This document shows, piece after piece, positions 44,491-55,280 of a stretch of 64,000 nucleotides of DNA. The notes beneath the pieces were generated by a model, which saw nothing but the letters and a program-made list of their open reading frames with translations, was not told the DNA's origin and did not search any database. The first letter of the stretch is position 1. Each line of letters begins with the position of its first letter. A program made the position numbers and the translations under genes. The stretch is from Niebla homalea (taxonomy: Eukaryota > Ascomycota > Lecanoromycetes > Lecanorales > Ramalinaceae): assembly GCA_019925105.1 (NCBI GenBank), contig JAHGAU010000036.1, positions 434,001-498,000 on the forward strand. The letters are read 5' to 3'.

Positions 44491-46407
44491 TCAGGGCGAC
44501 GCCACTTGACACCAATGTCTGTGGAACACCCAGGCATTCTTTTGACATTCCTTGCTGCAGTATTTCGTGCGCCGACAACGCCGACACTTGGCGAATTGGC
44601 GCGTGCGTTGTTCCCATCTGCCGCACTCATAGTATGCGCACTGTCGAATTCCACCTCGGGCGTCGTCCTTTCTGCAAAGGTTTCTCATGACAACGCCAGC
44701 CCAATGTTGCATATCTGAGGAGTGGTGACGAACAGTGAATTTCTCCACGAGAGGGAAGATGTTGAAGTCGTCAGGCAAGAGATACTCCTCATCCTCTTCA
44801 CTTTCACTTTCGGCCTCTGATTCAGCGGTATTGATTGCCCGCTCGTTAGATGGTCTGACATCATCTCGAATCTTCAATCTTGGGACCAGGTGCGAGCGCT
44901 GAAAGAAGGATCTGAGATTACAATACTTCGAGACATAGGCGAGCAACTGCAGCGACATCAAGACATCTTCATCGCGGGGCGTTGCCGCAAGGATCCCGGG
45001 CGGTGCAGATTGTTGTAACAGGAAGCGAGCGTGACTGCTCTGCGCTGCGGTTTGCGGAGCGATGTTGCCCGCATCTAATCGCTGGGTGTGAGGGAGGATG
45101 CCTACGGTGGTGTTAACGGGTGTGGCGTTGGCGTTGATAATGCTACCATCATTGACGGATTGGTGTGTAATATTAAATGCTTCGGCTTCTTGGCCACCGG
45201 ACACATCTCTCAACGTGGCTGTCACGGAGACGTCATCCAAGATCGGATCTTCGTCTTCGCCCGGTTGGATATCAACCGCCGTCTGTATGTCCACCATCGG
45301 CTCATCGGGATTATCGTTCGTTACTGAGGTTTCAGAAGCGGCTTCGTCTGCATTAGGGTCATCTGAATCCCCAGACATAGATTGCTGGTGGACAGACTGC
45401 CGCCTCCTGGTTCTGGTAGGTTGCAGAATCGCTTGGATTGAAGGTGCACTTGGGGTTGTTGGAGAGTCAGGCTGAGACGTGATACCAGTCTGCAAGGCCG
45501 GTACGGTGGATGGCAAGCGATCAGCATCTCGCACGGGTCGGAGTCCAATGCCATCTCCCGCATCCATGGATGCCAGTGTGGCAGGCAACTGCTGCATGCC
45601 AGACCGCCTATTTGCTACAGCAGTTGCTTGGGTTGAATGTCTAGCGTCCTGACCTCTGTGATGATGGTGATGGTGGTAGTGGTGGTGATGGTGATGATGG
45701 TGGTGATGATGGCGAGTGGTAGGAGTGCGGCCGACTGGGGAGGTTATAGAGAGTGGTGGGAGTGTGGGAGTCGTCTCTATAGCGGTGCTGTCGTTAGACT
45801 GCTGATCCAGGCTGGAAACAACCGCGTTGAGGGGGATTTCGATGGCCTGAGGAGGATCTTGCCGTCGTCTGTGATCGTGAGTGGAGGTGTCACGATGCTG
45901 AAAAGTGGCACGAGAAGTAGTGGTCTTGTGGCAATTGCCGTTGGGGGAGTTCGGCCGGTTCTGTGAAGAGTGAAGAGTTTTCTGCCTTCCGGCATGTTCG
46001 GTCTCGACCCTTTCGCGGCAGCTTTCGACAACTTGAATGTAGTTGTTGAGTATGGTCGCAATAACTGGGACCATGTCTGCCTCGACTACTCTCGTTCGAA
46101 CATTTTCAGATCCACGAACGCCAATGTTGACGACACATTGGAAGGCCAGATTCCACTTCCACATTTCCATCATATCTTCCTGTCTCCGACCCTGCTTTAG
46201 AATGCATACCAGCCTCTCAACACCACCATCAATGGTCAAGATATCGCGAATGCGGGCCGATGAGGTGGTCAGATACGCCAGATGGTTCAGAGAATTTATT
46301 AGAGGTAAGGTCGAGGTGCAATCCAAGGCTCGTCGATCGTACAGGGCAGCAGTGATTCCCACCGATGCCTTGTTGACATTGGGTATACTGAAGTTTACCT
46401 CCCTCAT
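44491..46407 (-). CDS. samB: MYND zinc-finger protein SamB/Mub1
   Basis: Cytoplasmic MYND protein; in Aspergillus samB affects morphogenesis and conidiophore layers, and yeast Mub1 works with the Ubr2 ubiquitin ligase on Rpn4. Single exon, 638 residues; the start MREVNFSIPNVNKASVGITA is 26 codons inside the open frame and is the family start. Residues 1-130 form an armadillo-like block (LINSLNHLAYLTTSSARIRD, WKWNLAFQCVVNIGVRGSEN). A long low-complexity middle includes a run of about 17 His residues broken by one Tyr. The C-terminal MYND finger is CAYYECGRWEQ, CRRCRRTKYCSKECQ and HRHWC. Confidence 0.94.
   Translation of the reverse strand: MREVNFSIPNVNKASVGITAALYDRRALDCTSTLPLINSLNHLAYLTTSSARIRDILTIDGGVERLVCILKQGRRQEDMMEMWKWNLAFQCVVNIGVRGSENVRTRVVEADMVPVIATILNNYIQVVESCRERVETEHAGRQKTLHSSQNRPNSPNGNCHKTTTSRATFQHRDTSTHDHRRRQDPPQAIEIPLNAVVSSLDQQSNDSTAIETTPTLPPLSITSPVGRTPTTRHHHHHHHHHHHYHHHHHHRGQDARHSTQATAVANRRSGMQQLPATLASMDAGDGIGLRPVRDADRLPSTVPALQTGITSQPDSPTTPSAPSIQAILQPTRTRRRQSVHQQSMSGDSDDPNADEAASETSVTNDNPDEPMVDIQTAVDIQPGEDEDPILDDVSVTATLRDVSGGQEAEAFNITHQSVNDGSIINANATPVNTTVGILPHTQRLDAGNIAPQTAAQSSHARFLLQQSAPPGILAATPRDEDVLMSLQLLAYVSKYCNLRSFFQRSHLVPRLKIRDDVRPSNERAINTAESEAESESEEDEEYLLPDDFNIFPLVEKFTVRHHSSDMQHWAGVVMRNLCRKDDARGGIRQCAYYECGRWEQRTRQFAKCRRCRRTKYCSKECQKNAWVFHRHWCQVASP
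45656..45713. repeat. ATG/GTG trinucleotide-rich repeat inside samB
   Basis: Imperfect GTGATG/GGTGGT repeat on the + strand, read on the minus strand as a poly-His run (H11-Y-H6). Length likely varies between strains. Confidence 0.85.
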
Positions 46408-48817
46408 CCTGCCAAGCACTCGACGCCTGGCTGTAATGATTCGATGATCGTAGAAGGCTTCCGTCAACAGGAGCAAGAATGCCAAAAGCCAGCCGGGAGT
46501 GAGGCCGTCAACGTCAACGTCAACGAGATGTCAAGACGGTGCAAGCTTGGGTAGCAGGTATTGGCATTCCCCAGACGTTCTGCGCGTCAGAAATTCAAAC
46601 GGACGGAAGGATGTGGTCATCCAGCGTCGGCCATGCTGTCTTGATCAATAAGCAAGAGAAGAGGTCGGAAGCAGGACTACGCGCGCTGGCACCGGCTCGG
46701 TATTCAGGCTATTGGACAATCGACAAGACAGATAGCCTTGAAATGCATGAATAATGGGTAATGCATGTGTTGAAAAGGCCGAGTCGATGCCGTCGTTGAT
46801 GAAGAGATAGAGGATGATGAAATGGGGAGGAAGTGTGAGTTGAGAAGCGGAGGAATTGAAGAAGCTGGTGGAGATGGGGCGGCCGGAGAAGAGATTTAGG
46901 TCTTGGCACGGTTTTCCCTCGAGAATATTATTATCATAGATTCCGCTGCCCCCTTTGTTACGAAAAGTGTCAACTTGTTCGATTTCAAAGTGACTCGTTT
47001 ACATGAGGACTTGATATCACGCAGTGCGACACGTTGGGATTTGGGACGGTATGGCTACTCCCTGATATGATTTCGCAAGGCGGTGTGCTTCACGTCCAAC
47101 GGGGAGGGGCCTATCCTACGCATGATTCTACGCATGATTCTCCACCATGCAAAACCAACAAGCAATCACAACTTCGCAGGGGCCTTCAAAGCTAAGGCCT
47201 TGACCTCAAGACTTGTTATTAGATATACTGATACCCCATCAAGGAATGAGGCGGTGGCTACCAAAGTCACAGTCGGCGACTTCACCTAGAGTACCAAAGA
47301 CGTCCCCAATCGCTTGTGCGTCTGGATACATGGCAATAGAAGGACTCAAGAGACCTGGCCCACGCAAGCCAGGCGAGCCACAATCATTCCAAACAGACTG
47401 AAATGGAAAACGCTCTTGAATGCTTACGGGGGAAGTCCGTCATACGGGGCATGCGAGTACTGGGATCTGGAGAAGAGGTGTCTGCAGGTCCTACCTGTCA
47501 AAGTCTCAAAGAACAGCCAAATGCAGGAGTCCTGTCGATCAGTCAGCAATCGACGGGCGTCCAGTCTGGAGATGTCCTCTGCACACATCTGTATTAGGTC
47601 GCAATGGCTCGACAGAATCGGTCGCATCTAATGCAAAGGTGAGAACGTGCGGTCGATGACGTTTTGGTTGCATTTGCGCCTTGACAAGTTGAGTAGGTCC
47701 AGACAAGCAACATTGACACCGCGTAAGGCAAGACCACAGTGGTGCAGTATAACTTACAGGCAGGAAGACGTCTACCGTACTCAATTGTATCGACCCCAGC
47801 GAGGCTCTTGATGTAGGAAATGCGGCTACGGCCTTCGAGAGTTGAGACAGCATTGAGACGAAACGGTATCAGTGCCGAAGCGGGACAGGTGGGCAAATAA
47901 TTGGGAAATCGAAATCAAGGATTGACTATTTATGCCTGCCAATGATACAAGCCTTAGCCCCCCTTCCCCTCCCTCCCCTCCCCCCCTTCCGGCCCAAACG
48001 ACTGGGAATTTATTACCTTACCGTGTACCTTATGACGGTAATCCGTAAGGTACCCTGATTCCGTATATCCACTTGACATTTTACCTGACTTTGGTACCTT
48101 ACCCTAATTTCTGTATCACGACGCGCAAAGGCAAAGCTTGCTCCAGACCACCACTCGCTGAAGACTTGTCATAATCAGAAACATCGACAACAAACAGCAT
48201 TAGCGTGCATTGCTGCATTCTCTTTAAGTACTGATTATTGCATTGACCACTCTCTAAGTTGCGGTCTGTCACTTCTCCAGGATTGGCGAAGCCAAATAAG
48301 AAACTGGAAAATCCGTGGAGTGGTTTTTTTTTTTTGACTTCCACCTCAATTAGCTAGCGCCAATTGGGTAAGGCGCACTTCCCAGGCCGGGGCTCGCCAG
48401 GCTGTCCCCAAATCACCCCCAGACTCTCCCTCCTCCTGTTCGCACCGACTAACCTTTCCAACTACCTTCCTCAGAATACTATCTTAGCAATCTACCTCCC
48501 TTTCAGGAGGGAAAGCACTGGTGGACCGCTTAGCCGCATGCGAGGATCACTCGTCGAATCTTCTACACATCTTCCACTCAACCCTTTCCTGCTTCCCGTT
48601 CTCATAAGGCTGTTGGAGTCCCCTCGGAGTCAGTCCGCCTCGTAGGCGCAATCTCCAACAGTCCCTCCCTCTTGGCCTGGCCCTTCTCACATTCAATCTC
48701 TCACCGCTCATCGAGCAAGCTACGCTTCATCGACTCTACGACATCCGAGCCGCTGCATTGCAACCATCCGCAGCCCTCGACGACCAGAAGCTCCTCACAT
48801 CGCCGACACCCACCACA
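46408..48817. other. 2.4-kb region between samB and the G-beta gene
   Basis: Divergent promoters of two genes with no gene recognised between them. Notable contents: an ACGCATGATTCT direct repeat at ~47,117-47,141, a C-rich tract at 47,957-47,989 (G-quadruplex candidate on the minus strand), a cluster of TACCTTA/TAAGGTA motifs at 48,014-48,105, and a T10 run at ~48,326. A minus-strand frame starting at 47,853 has a basic, Ser/Ala-rich N-terminus like a mitochondrial presequence and a donor GTAAGT after ~32 codons, but I could not find a convincing second exon. Confidence 0.5.
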
Positions 48818-50088
48818 ATGTCAGCCGAGATGTCTGGTGAGCAGATGCAGGCAAAGATCGCGGCGGCGCGACGAGATGCGGAGGGTCTCAAGGATAGAAT
48901 CAAAAAGAAGAAGGACGATTTAGCAGATGCCTCTCGTAAGTCATCATTGGCTGATTGTGAATGTTCGCAAACCAGCCATCATCCGTGCGCTCGGAGACCA
49001 ACTGCTTCCCTGCTGACGACGACCATTGCAGTTCGGTCCGTGGCCTCCAACAACACCGACCAGCTGCCCCGAATTGGCATGAAAGCTCGCAAAGTCTTGA
49101 AGGGTCACTTGGCAAAGATTTACGCAATGCACTGGTCGACGGACCGTAGACATCTGGTGTCGGCCTCACAAGATGGAAAGCTGATCATTTGGGACGCGTA
49201 TACTACCAATAAGGTCCATGCTATACCGTTAAGATCATCGTGGGTCATGACTTGCGCCTATGCTCCTAGTGGAAACTACGTCGCCTGTGGTGGTCTCGAC
49301 AACATTTGCTCCGTCTACAATCTATCATCTAGGGAAGGACCAACCCGCGTGGCACGAGAACTGTCGGGTCACTCTGGCTATCTGTCCTGCTGTCGCTTCA
49401 TCAACGATCGCCGGATCCTGACATCCTCCGGAGACATGACTTGCATGCTTTGGGACGTCGAGACGGGCTCAAAGGTCACCGAGTTTGCTGATCATCTGGG
49501 GGATGTCATGAGCATCAGTATAAACCCAACAAATCAACACGTCTTCATCTCCGGCGCTTGTGACGCCTTTGCCAAGCTGTGGGACATCCGGACAGGGAAG
49601 GCTGTGCAGACCTTTGCAGGTCATGAATCCGACATCAACGCTGTCCAGTTTTTCCCAGACGGGCAGGCCTTTGGTACTGGGTCCGACGATGCTACGTGCC
49701 GCCTCTTCGATATCAGAGCGGACCGCGAGCTCAATACGTACGCCAGCGATCAAATACTTTGCGGAATCACATCCGTTGCGTTCTCTGTCTCGGGTCGCTT
49801 GCTCTTTGCTGGATATGATGACTACGAGTGCAAGGTATGTCGAAGGCGTTCCCCACCAGGGAGGCAAAGCGTGCTGATCCAAGGTCAAGGTCTGGGACGT
49901 ACTTCGCGGCGATCGTGTCGGCAATTTGAACGGACACGAAAACAGAGTCAGTTGCTTGGGCGTCAGCAACGATGGGATGAGCTTATGCACAGGGTCTTGG
50001 GATTCCTTTGTAAGGCCTCAGGTTCCTCGTTCCGCAACAGTGGCCAGGCTAACGTGTCTGATAACAGCTCAAGGTTTGGGCCTGGTAG
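48818..50088 (+). CDS. Heterotrimeric G-protein beta subunit
   Basis: Seven-bladed WD40 partner of G-gamma that, in filamentous fungi, controls conidiation, mating and virulence (SfaD/GNB-1/MGB1 family). Model join(48818..48935, 49032..49834, 49890..50009, 50068..50088), 353 residues. The N-terminal helix ([20 protein letters not shown]) forms the coiled coil with G-gamma; WD repeats run from [15 protein letters not shown] to the end, including [22 protein letters not shown] and [11 protein letters not shown]. The last exon is 21 nt and codes LKVWAW plus stop. The intron 2 acceptor at 49889 (TCAAG) gives the conserved CKVWDVL; an acceptor six bases earlier would insert Val-Lys. Confidence 0.93.
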
Positions 50089-52466
50089 AGGCCTGCGTGC
50101 CGTCATTTATGCGCATTTTCAAGGCTGGCAATAAGGGAGCTCAATCTTCCTGAAGCGACCCTTGGTAGAAGCCATGCCAACAATGATGCATTGATGACGG
50201 CACGATCATGTTGGTGAGAACCACTCCTGTAACGCACAGTGCCCCTGTCACGGTCCGAGATAGACCCCAAAATTCAACGACTACACCAACATCCTTGCAC
50301 ATACAACATGCCACCATAACCGAAGTTCTCTTGTGACCTGCCAGGAACCTTCAATAACCGTGCCGTTATTCCGTTGCAGAGGCACCAATATGCGCTCGAC
50401 GCTTTCTGGAACGGCCATAGGACCGATGCGAGTCGACTACCTTCCTCTTCTGACCGATCTGATAGAAGAGCTGTCTCGCCTGCGATGAAGATGGCTTCGC
50501 TTCAATTTTCTCAAGGCGGGCTTCGTCTACTCAGTCCCGCCAGCGTTGGAAAATACGTTGCTTTCCGAAAATGGACCGTGACATCGTCACAAGCCAATGA
50601 CAAGAGGCCGGGCAACTCACGTTCTTCAAGCTATCTGTGGGCTCTTCTCAATAGCAGACAACCCCACTATCGACCCTTTTCCTCCAAATTCTGGATACTA
50701 TTGACGTCCACCTGTGGTTCACCCCTTTCTCCTTTGTTTGTATCCTACTCATTCTGGGAGGAGCTCTTGCCTTTGTCCCATGCTACGGTAGCATCCGGAT
50801 GGCGTCCGGAGGAGGTTATGTGAGATGGAAAAATGGGAGCATCCTGTATCATTTTCCCGTTTGTCTATAGCGCTGAGACAAGGCACTTTTCCCATAACCT
50901 ATAATTGCTCGAATTACCCCCGGTGGAGGAGCAGCCGGTATGTCCACATAGGAAATTCATTATCTTACGCACCGATATGAAGCCACATTCTGGCGCACGC
51001 TATTGTATCTTTTCGTCCCCCACGGTCATTCTGTCGTTTCCTTGACAGATGCAGGCCAGTTCAGTTTGGCTCATGGCGTCCTCAAGTACGTTGTGGACTC
51101 GGGACGTCTACCCAGCTTCTCCCCCAGCTCTTCACCCGGGTTGGCTAAAATGCGAATGACTGAAAGCTCAAGATGAACAATTTGCCATCATGCATCCAAC
51201 ACAGTCGCTGGAATTACTGTTTCAGCAAGGCGAGAACAGAGCATGAGTGCTAAGCGACAGGCGGACGTGAAGCACTTTGCATACTACCTAGCGAACCGAT
51301 CCTGCGGTCGCAATAGAGACCGAGCCATCAAAGCGTTTTAGCATACTAACGGCGGGAAGATACGAGGTGGTATCTACTCAACGCACAAAGCAATTAAGCG
51401 AGGCAAGCTCCAAAGCAATTTAGCGAGGCAAGCTCAAAAGCAAACCGCAAAAGTTGGCACGTACAGAAATGGATCACATTGTTGGAGGGTTTCTGTGTAG
51501 AAAATCGAGCCTACCGAGCTTGTCTCAGATAGAGATTGGCTTGAAAGATGAAACACAGGTGAAATCTCGAGATCGACGATCTCCTAGGCTCCAAAGGCAG
51601 AATTAGCGAGACGAGTCAGACGACCTCGAATTCTCGAAAGCCAGAGCCGCCATTGGTAAGGGAAGCCATAGGGCGGGCTCTTATGTTGCATCCTGGGAAT
51701 TCCAACTTTCCAAGTGCGTGTTGGATGGATCCTGATCTCCCCAATCCCTGCCAGTGCCACGTTTTTCCTTCTGCACAAACCCGCCAAAATTTCCATCTCC
51801 CGAGTCCCGAGTGGGTCCTGGCCTCCCAGGGGTTGGGATGAAACCCCTCGCTTGAGCAGATTTTCATGTCAAAAAACATGCTACTCTGTTGATTCATAAG
51901 GGTCTCGTCGTTCTCTGTACCTTGTTGGCCTCTTTTATCAGCAAAAGCAACAAGTTAATTAACCTAGCTGGTGGACGAGGCTGGACAGGCTTGCGCAAGC
52001 TTAATCATACCATCTATCCGTGTCATACACTCATACTTACGTTTCACCCCCCCCTTCCGTACAGAGTATTGCGAAAGCTACTCCATTCATTGCTAGGAAG
52101 GCGTCCAGTCGCCTTCTCCCCAGGCTACAAAAAGTCACTCTCGGACAGCACGGACCACAGGATCCGAAGACGCTTCTGGTAGGCGTCAACATCCTTCGTT
52201 CCTGCAGGCATCGACTGGCAAAGCAACTCTGCTCCAATCGCAAGATTGCACCGCCGCAATCCCTCTGCACAGCAAGTCAGGATTCAGATTAACGAGCAAC
52301 CCCACCTGCTGACCTTGGGATCGGCCTTCGCTCTGCACCTCGCTTTGGTTGGCCGCCCAACTCCGAAACCTGACTGGCAGTCTTGGAACAGGTCCCTGTA
52401 CAATCTGCGGATAGCCACGAGGTTCCCATATTTACCTTTGCCTCGATCCATTCCCCGCAATTTGCA
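50089..52466. other. 2.4-kb region between G-beta and phosducin-like genes
   Basis: No gene recognised. A 149-codon + frame at 50374-50823 lacks domain, splice or codon evidence. A 25-bp tandem duplication lies at 51386-51435. The last ~150 bases before 52467 are the 5' leader of the next gene. Confidence 0.5.
51386..51435. repeat. 25-bp tandem duplication
   Basis: Two adjacent 25-bp units beginning CAAAGCAATT and ending GAGGCAAGCTC, one mismatch, followed by a degraded start of a third unit. Confidence 0.9.
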
Positions 52467-53425
52467 ATGTCAACACCCGCCCAGTCCGAGTACGACAGCC
52501 TCTTCAGCAATATTGACAGCGATCCTAAAGTCCACCCGGAGGATCTTCAAGACAAGTCAGACTCTTCATCAGACCACGACGGGAGTACGACCCTTCATTC
52601 TTCCGACCAACACTCTACTGTACCCTCTACTTCTTCAGCCGCCATGCCAACAGCCACATATCTACCCAACACAACTCAATTTGACGCAAATACCGGACCC
52701 AAGGGTGTGATAGCCGATGCTCATTCCTTTGAAACGGCCAGAAAACGCTCCTTCCGACAGACCCTCTACGCCTTCGCTGATTCAACACCTTTCAAAAAGT
52801 CTAATGTCGCCAGCAGAGAGAAGAGCAAATCTCCTAGTCCGGATCTTTCCGCTGATGAGGAGGAAGATGACTTCATGAGGACTTGGAGGGCGAAGCGGCT
52901 CAACGAACTGTCAAGCATGAAGCAGGAAGTTCGGACAAGGAGACAAAGCCCCAGCCAACGGCGCTACGGTAGCTTGGTCTCAGTAGACGCGGCTGGCTAT
53001 CTGGACGCTGTCGAAAAGGTCGGTGCCGAGACAGTGGTCGTAGTCTTGATCTATGACGACGAGGTAAGCATCCCTGGAGTCGCAGAACAGGAAGCTTTCG
53101 CTCATCATTTCATGTCATATAGTTCCTTGCGAGCAACAAGGTCGAAGACGCTCTCAAGGATCTTGCGCGGAAGTATGCCACCATCCGCTTCGTCAGGCTT
53201 CACTACCTCGAAGCCGAGATGGATGAAATCGCTGCACCAGGCGTGCTGGCCTACAAGGCCAGTGATTGCTTCGCAAACCTCGTATCATTCGTCCATGAGG
53301 TCCCTGCGGGGAAAGATATCAGCACATCAACTGTTGAGGAAGTCTTGCAAAGGTGCGTTGTGCCCATCAGAAGTCGTACGCTTCCTGTCGCTGACGCATC
53401 GCATAGGAACAAGATCTTGGTATGA
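52467..53425 (+). CDS. Phosducin-like protein (PhLP1/BDM-1 family)
   Basis: Co-chaperone with CCT that helps fold and assemble G-beta-gamma; in filamentous fungi loss mimics loss of G-beta. Model join(52467..53063, 53123..53352, 53407..53425), 281 residues. The N-terminal ~110 residues are acidic and Ser-rich with a conserved GPKGVIADAHSFE segment that matches the phosducin helix-1 motif. The thioredoxin-like domain follows (YGSLVSVDAAGYLDAVEKVG, VVLIYDDE-FLASNKVEDAL, KYATIRFVRLHYLEAEMDEI, PGVLAYKASDCFANLVSF). The last exon is 19 nt and ends NKILV, so the usual acidic C-terminal tail is short or absent. Same strand as the G-beta gene 2.4 kb upstream. Confidence 0.9.
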
Positions 53426-54196
53426 AGGGTTTGCGCCTTTTGGCTGAAGCTCCTCCGTTTGGTGCAAGGCGTTAGAGATTACACATGATGAGACTCATGC
53501 TTCACGATACCACCTTGGGCAAGATGATTGGTCCACAATTTTGGAAGCGCACAATTCGGTAGTTATGTCCATAGCCTGGGGCTACTTTCTTCACCATACA
53601 TACGCGAGGTCGTTCTAGTGCAGACAAATCCGCAAAGTGACAAACTAGGTACTTGTATCTAAATATGTTGCATGCTATTGTACATTTTACATGAAGCCGA
53701 TAATTCCAAATACACACATGGCCATCAATTCCACTGTGCGAAGTCTGACTTTTAGCACAGCTGTGGCTACTTAACAGATCCTCTCTGTTCGATATGAAAA
53801 AACCTTCTCCAATATGAAGCGGACGTTCGTATATTTATCATTATGCAGCTGACGGGTTCTTAAGAGTTCTCAAGCTTCCAGACGGAACTTATTGCCACGG
53901 CAGTGATTCAGATATGAGATTCTCAGGCATCTAGACACCTTCGAGCGTCTTGCTTTATTTCAAGCCATTACCACTGGCCCATGGCTCGCTACCAGCGTAT
54001 TGATAATGCACAAGTCTTTCCGTCGCTAGGGTTCACTGCACGGTGGGATCTTGTTGGCCTCGTATTTCACAACATGCCCAAGCTGATTATGGTATCACTA
54101 CTATCACATTGTCATAATTGGGACAACAATGCCTTCCGCTGAGGCTTCTAGTAGTCATGGAGATGTCGGTCCAGGTCCACCAGCGGCCATTGAAGA
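53426..54196. other. Convergent intergenic
   Basis: About 770 bp between two 3' ends; nothing recognised. Confidence 0.5.
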
Positions 54197-54861
54197 TCAT
54201 GGTACCTTCCTCACTTCTACTTCAAGCATTCGCTTACCAGACACCTTACCTTGCAAGCCATCATCTGCCCCAGAATTAGTATCGGTATCTGCTTGAACTA
54301 GCAACTTGAACCTTTCAAGCTTACCCTCTACATCGAAGTATAGAGCCCATAAACCCGGCCCTTCTTTGACGGCCATGAATCCCTCCCATCCATCCAAACA
54401 TAGCCTATCTCCGGATTTGGTGAGGCTCCAGGGCCCGGCTGTATTTTCGCTCGCCACTTCCGTTGCCCATACTTGACCTCATAAGTCTCGCGATCGACGT
54501 AGACCCACGTTCCATACTTACGTCCTTGGTCCAGGAAAGATGCCAAACCTTGAACAGTAGAAGTCCAGGGGCAATTGGGCAGAGACCACAGATTTCCGTG
54601 GAACAGGAAAGTTTCATGCCCACCAGAGCCGGAATGGCATATGTATAACTTATAATTACTTAAGTAGATAATGCCTTTATGGACCTCACCACTTCCAGTC
54701 CTGTCAATGGAGGTTGCTTGGACCATAACTCGTAAACCATGTTGATCTGCAGGCGGAAGCGACGGCTTCACGGTCTGCCCTCGCCAGGTTATCCTGGCTG
54801 AGAAGCTGGGGATTTGATTGCATGCCACTGTCGCGACTAAGGACCCGAAATCAAAGGCCAT
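54197..54861 (-). pseudogene. Conserved fungal protein of unknown function, apparently frameshifted
   Basis: Two overlapping minus-strand frames together make one protein of ~220 residues. The first (from 54861, MAFDFGSLVATVACNQIPSF) carries ITWRGQTVKPSLPPADQHGL, GIIYLSNYKLYICHSGSGGH, LPNCPWTSTVQGLASFLDQG and YVDRETYEVKYG. The second continues AGPWSLTKSGDRLCLDGWEG and GLWALYFDVEGKLERFKLL. I remember an uncharacterised fungal family in which EVKYG and GPW-x-x-T lie in one frame about 10 residues apart. Here they differ by one base between ~54,440 and 54,480, consistent with a single-base deletion; no plausible intron bridges them. It could be a real pseudogene, an assembly error, or two-frame use. 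No domain name is offered. Confidence 0.6.
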
Positions 54862-55280
54862 GGTCATTGGCGTCTTACTGATGCAGATAACCTGTATTAA
54901 AGCACGAGACCTTCAAAATTACGGATCGCTTAGATTGTCTCGACAATTTCCTCTGCCACCAAAATTGTGCTGACTGGACGTGTAAATTCAGAAATGCGAT
55001 GATCGATTTCACCACCAAAAAGGAGTTGGAGATAGATAACTAGCGTGATTGATTATTACTAGATTTGATACTTTGATACTGGTCGGTATTTTAGTAGCAG
55101 TAAGAAATTCAAATGTTTAGCGTCCTGAAATTACACGGTACGGAATACGTTAAGGGGAACTTGTTCACGTGCCACATGACCATATTCCATGCCTGCCCTC
55201 GTCCTGCCCTCCTCTTCCACCTGCAATCTTTACCATTGTCCTGGATATCGCCGGAGAGCATATTCCAGGACATTGATTGG
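54862..55280. promoter_or_regulatory. Divergent upstream region
   Basis: About 420 bp between divergent starts; AT-rich around 55,020-55,110. Nothing else recognised. Confidence 0.45.

Noticed and set aside
47420..47853. Possible two-exon mitochondrial protein on the minus strand
   Set aside because: The first ~32 codons look like a presequence and a GTAAGT follows, but no acceptor leads to a recognisable continuation.
50374..50823. 149-codon + strand open frame between G-beta and phosducin-like genes
   Set aside because: No recognisable domain and no supporting splice or promoter signal.
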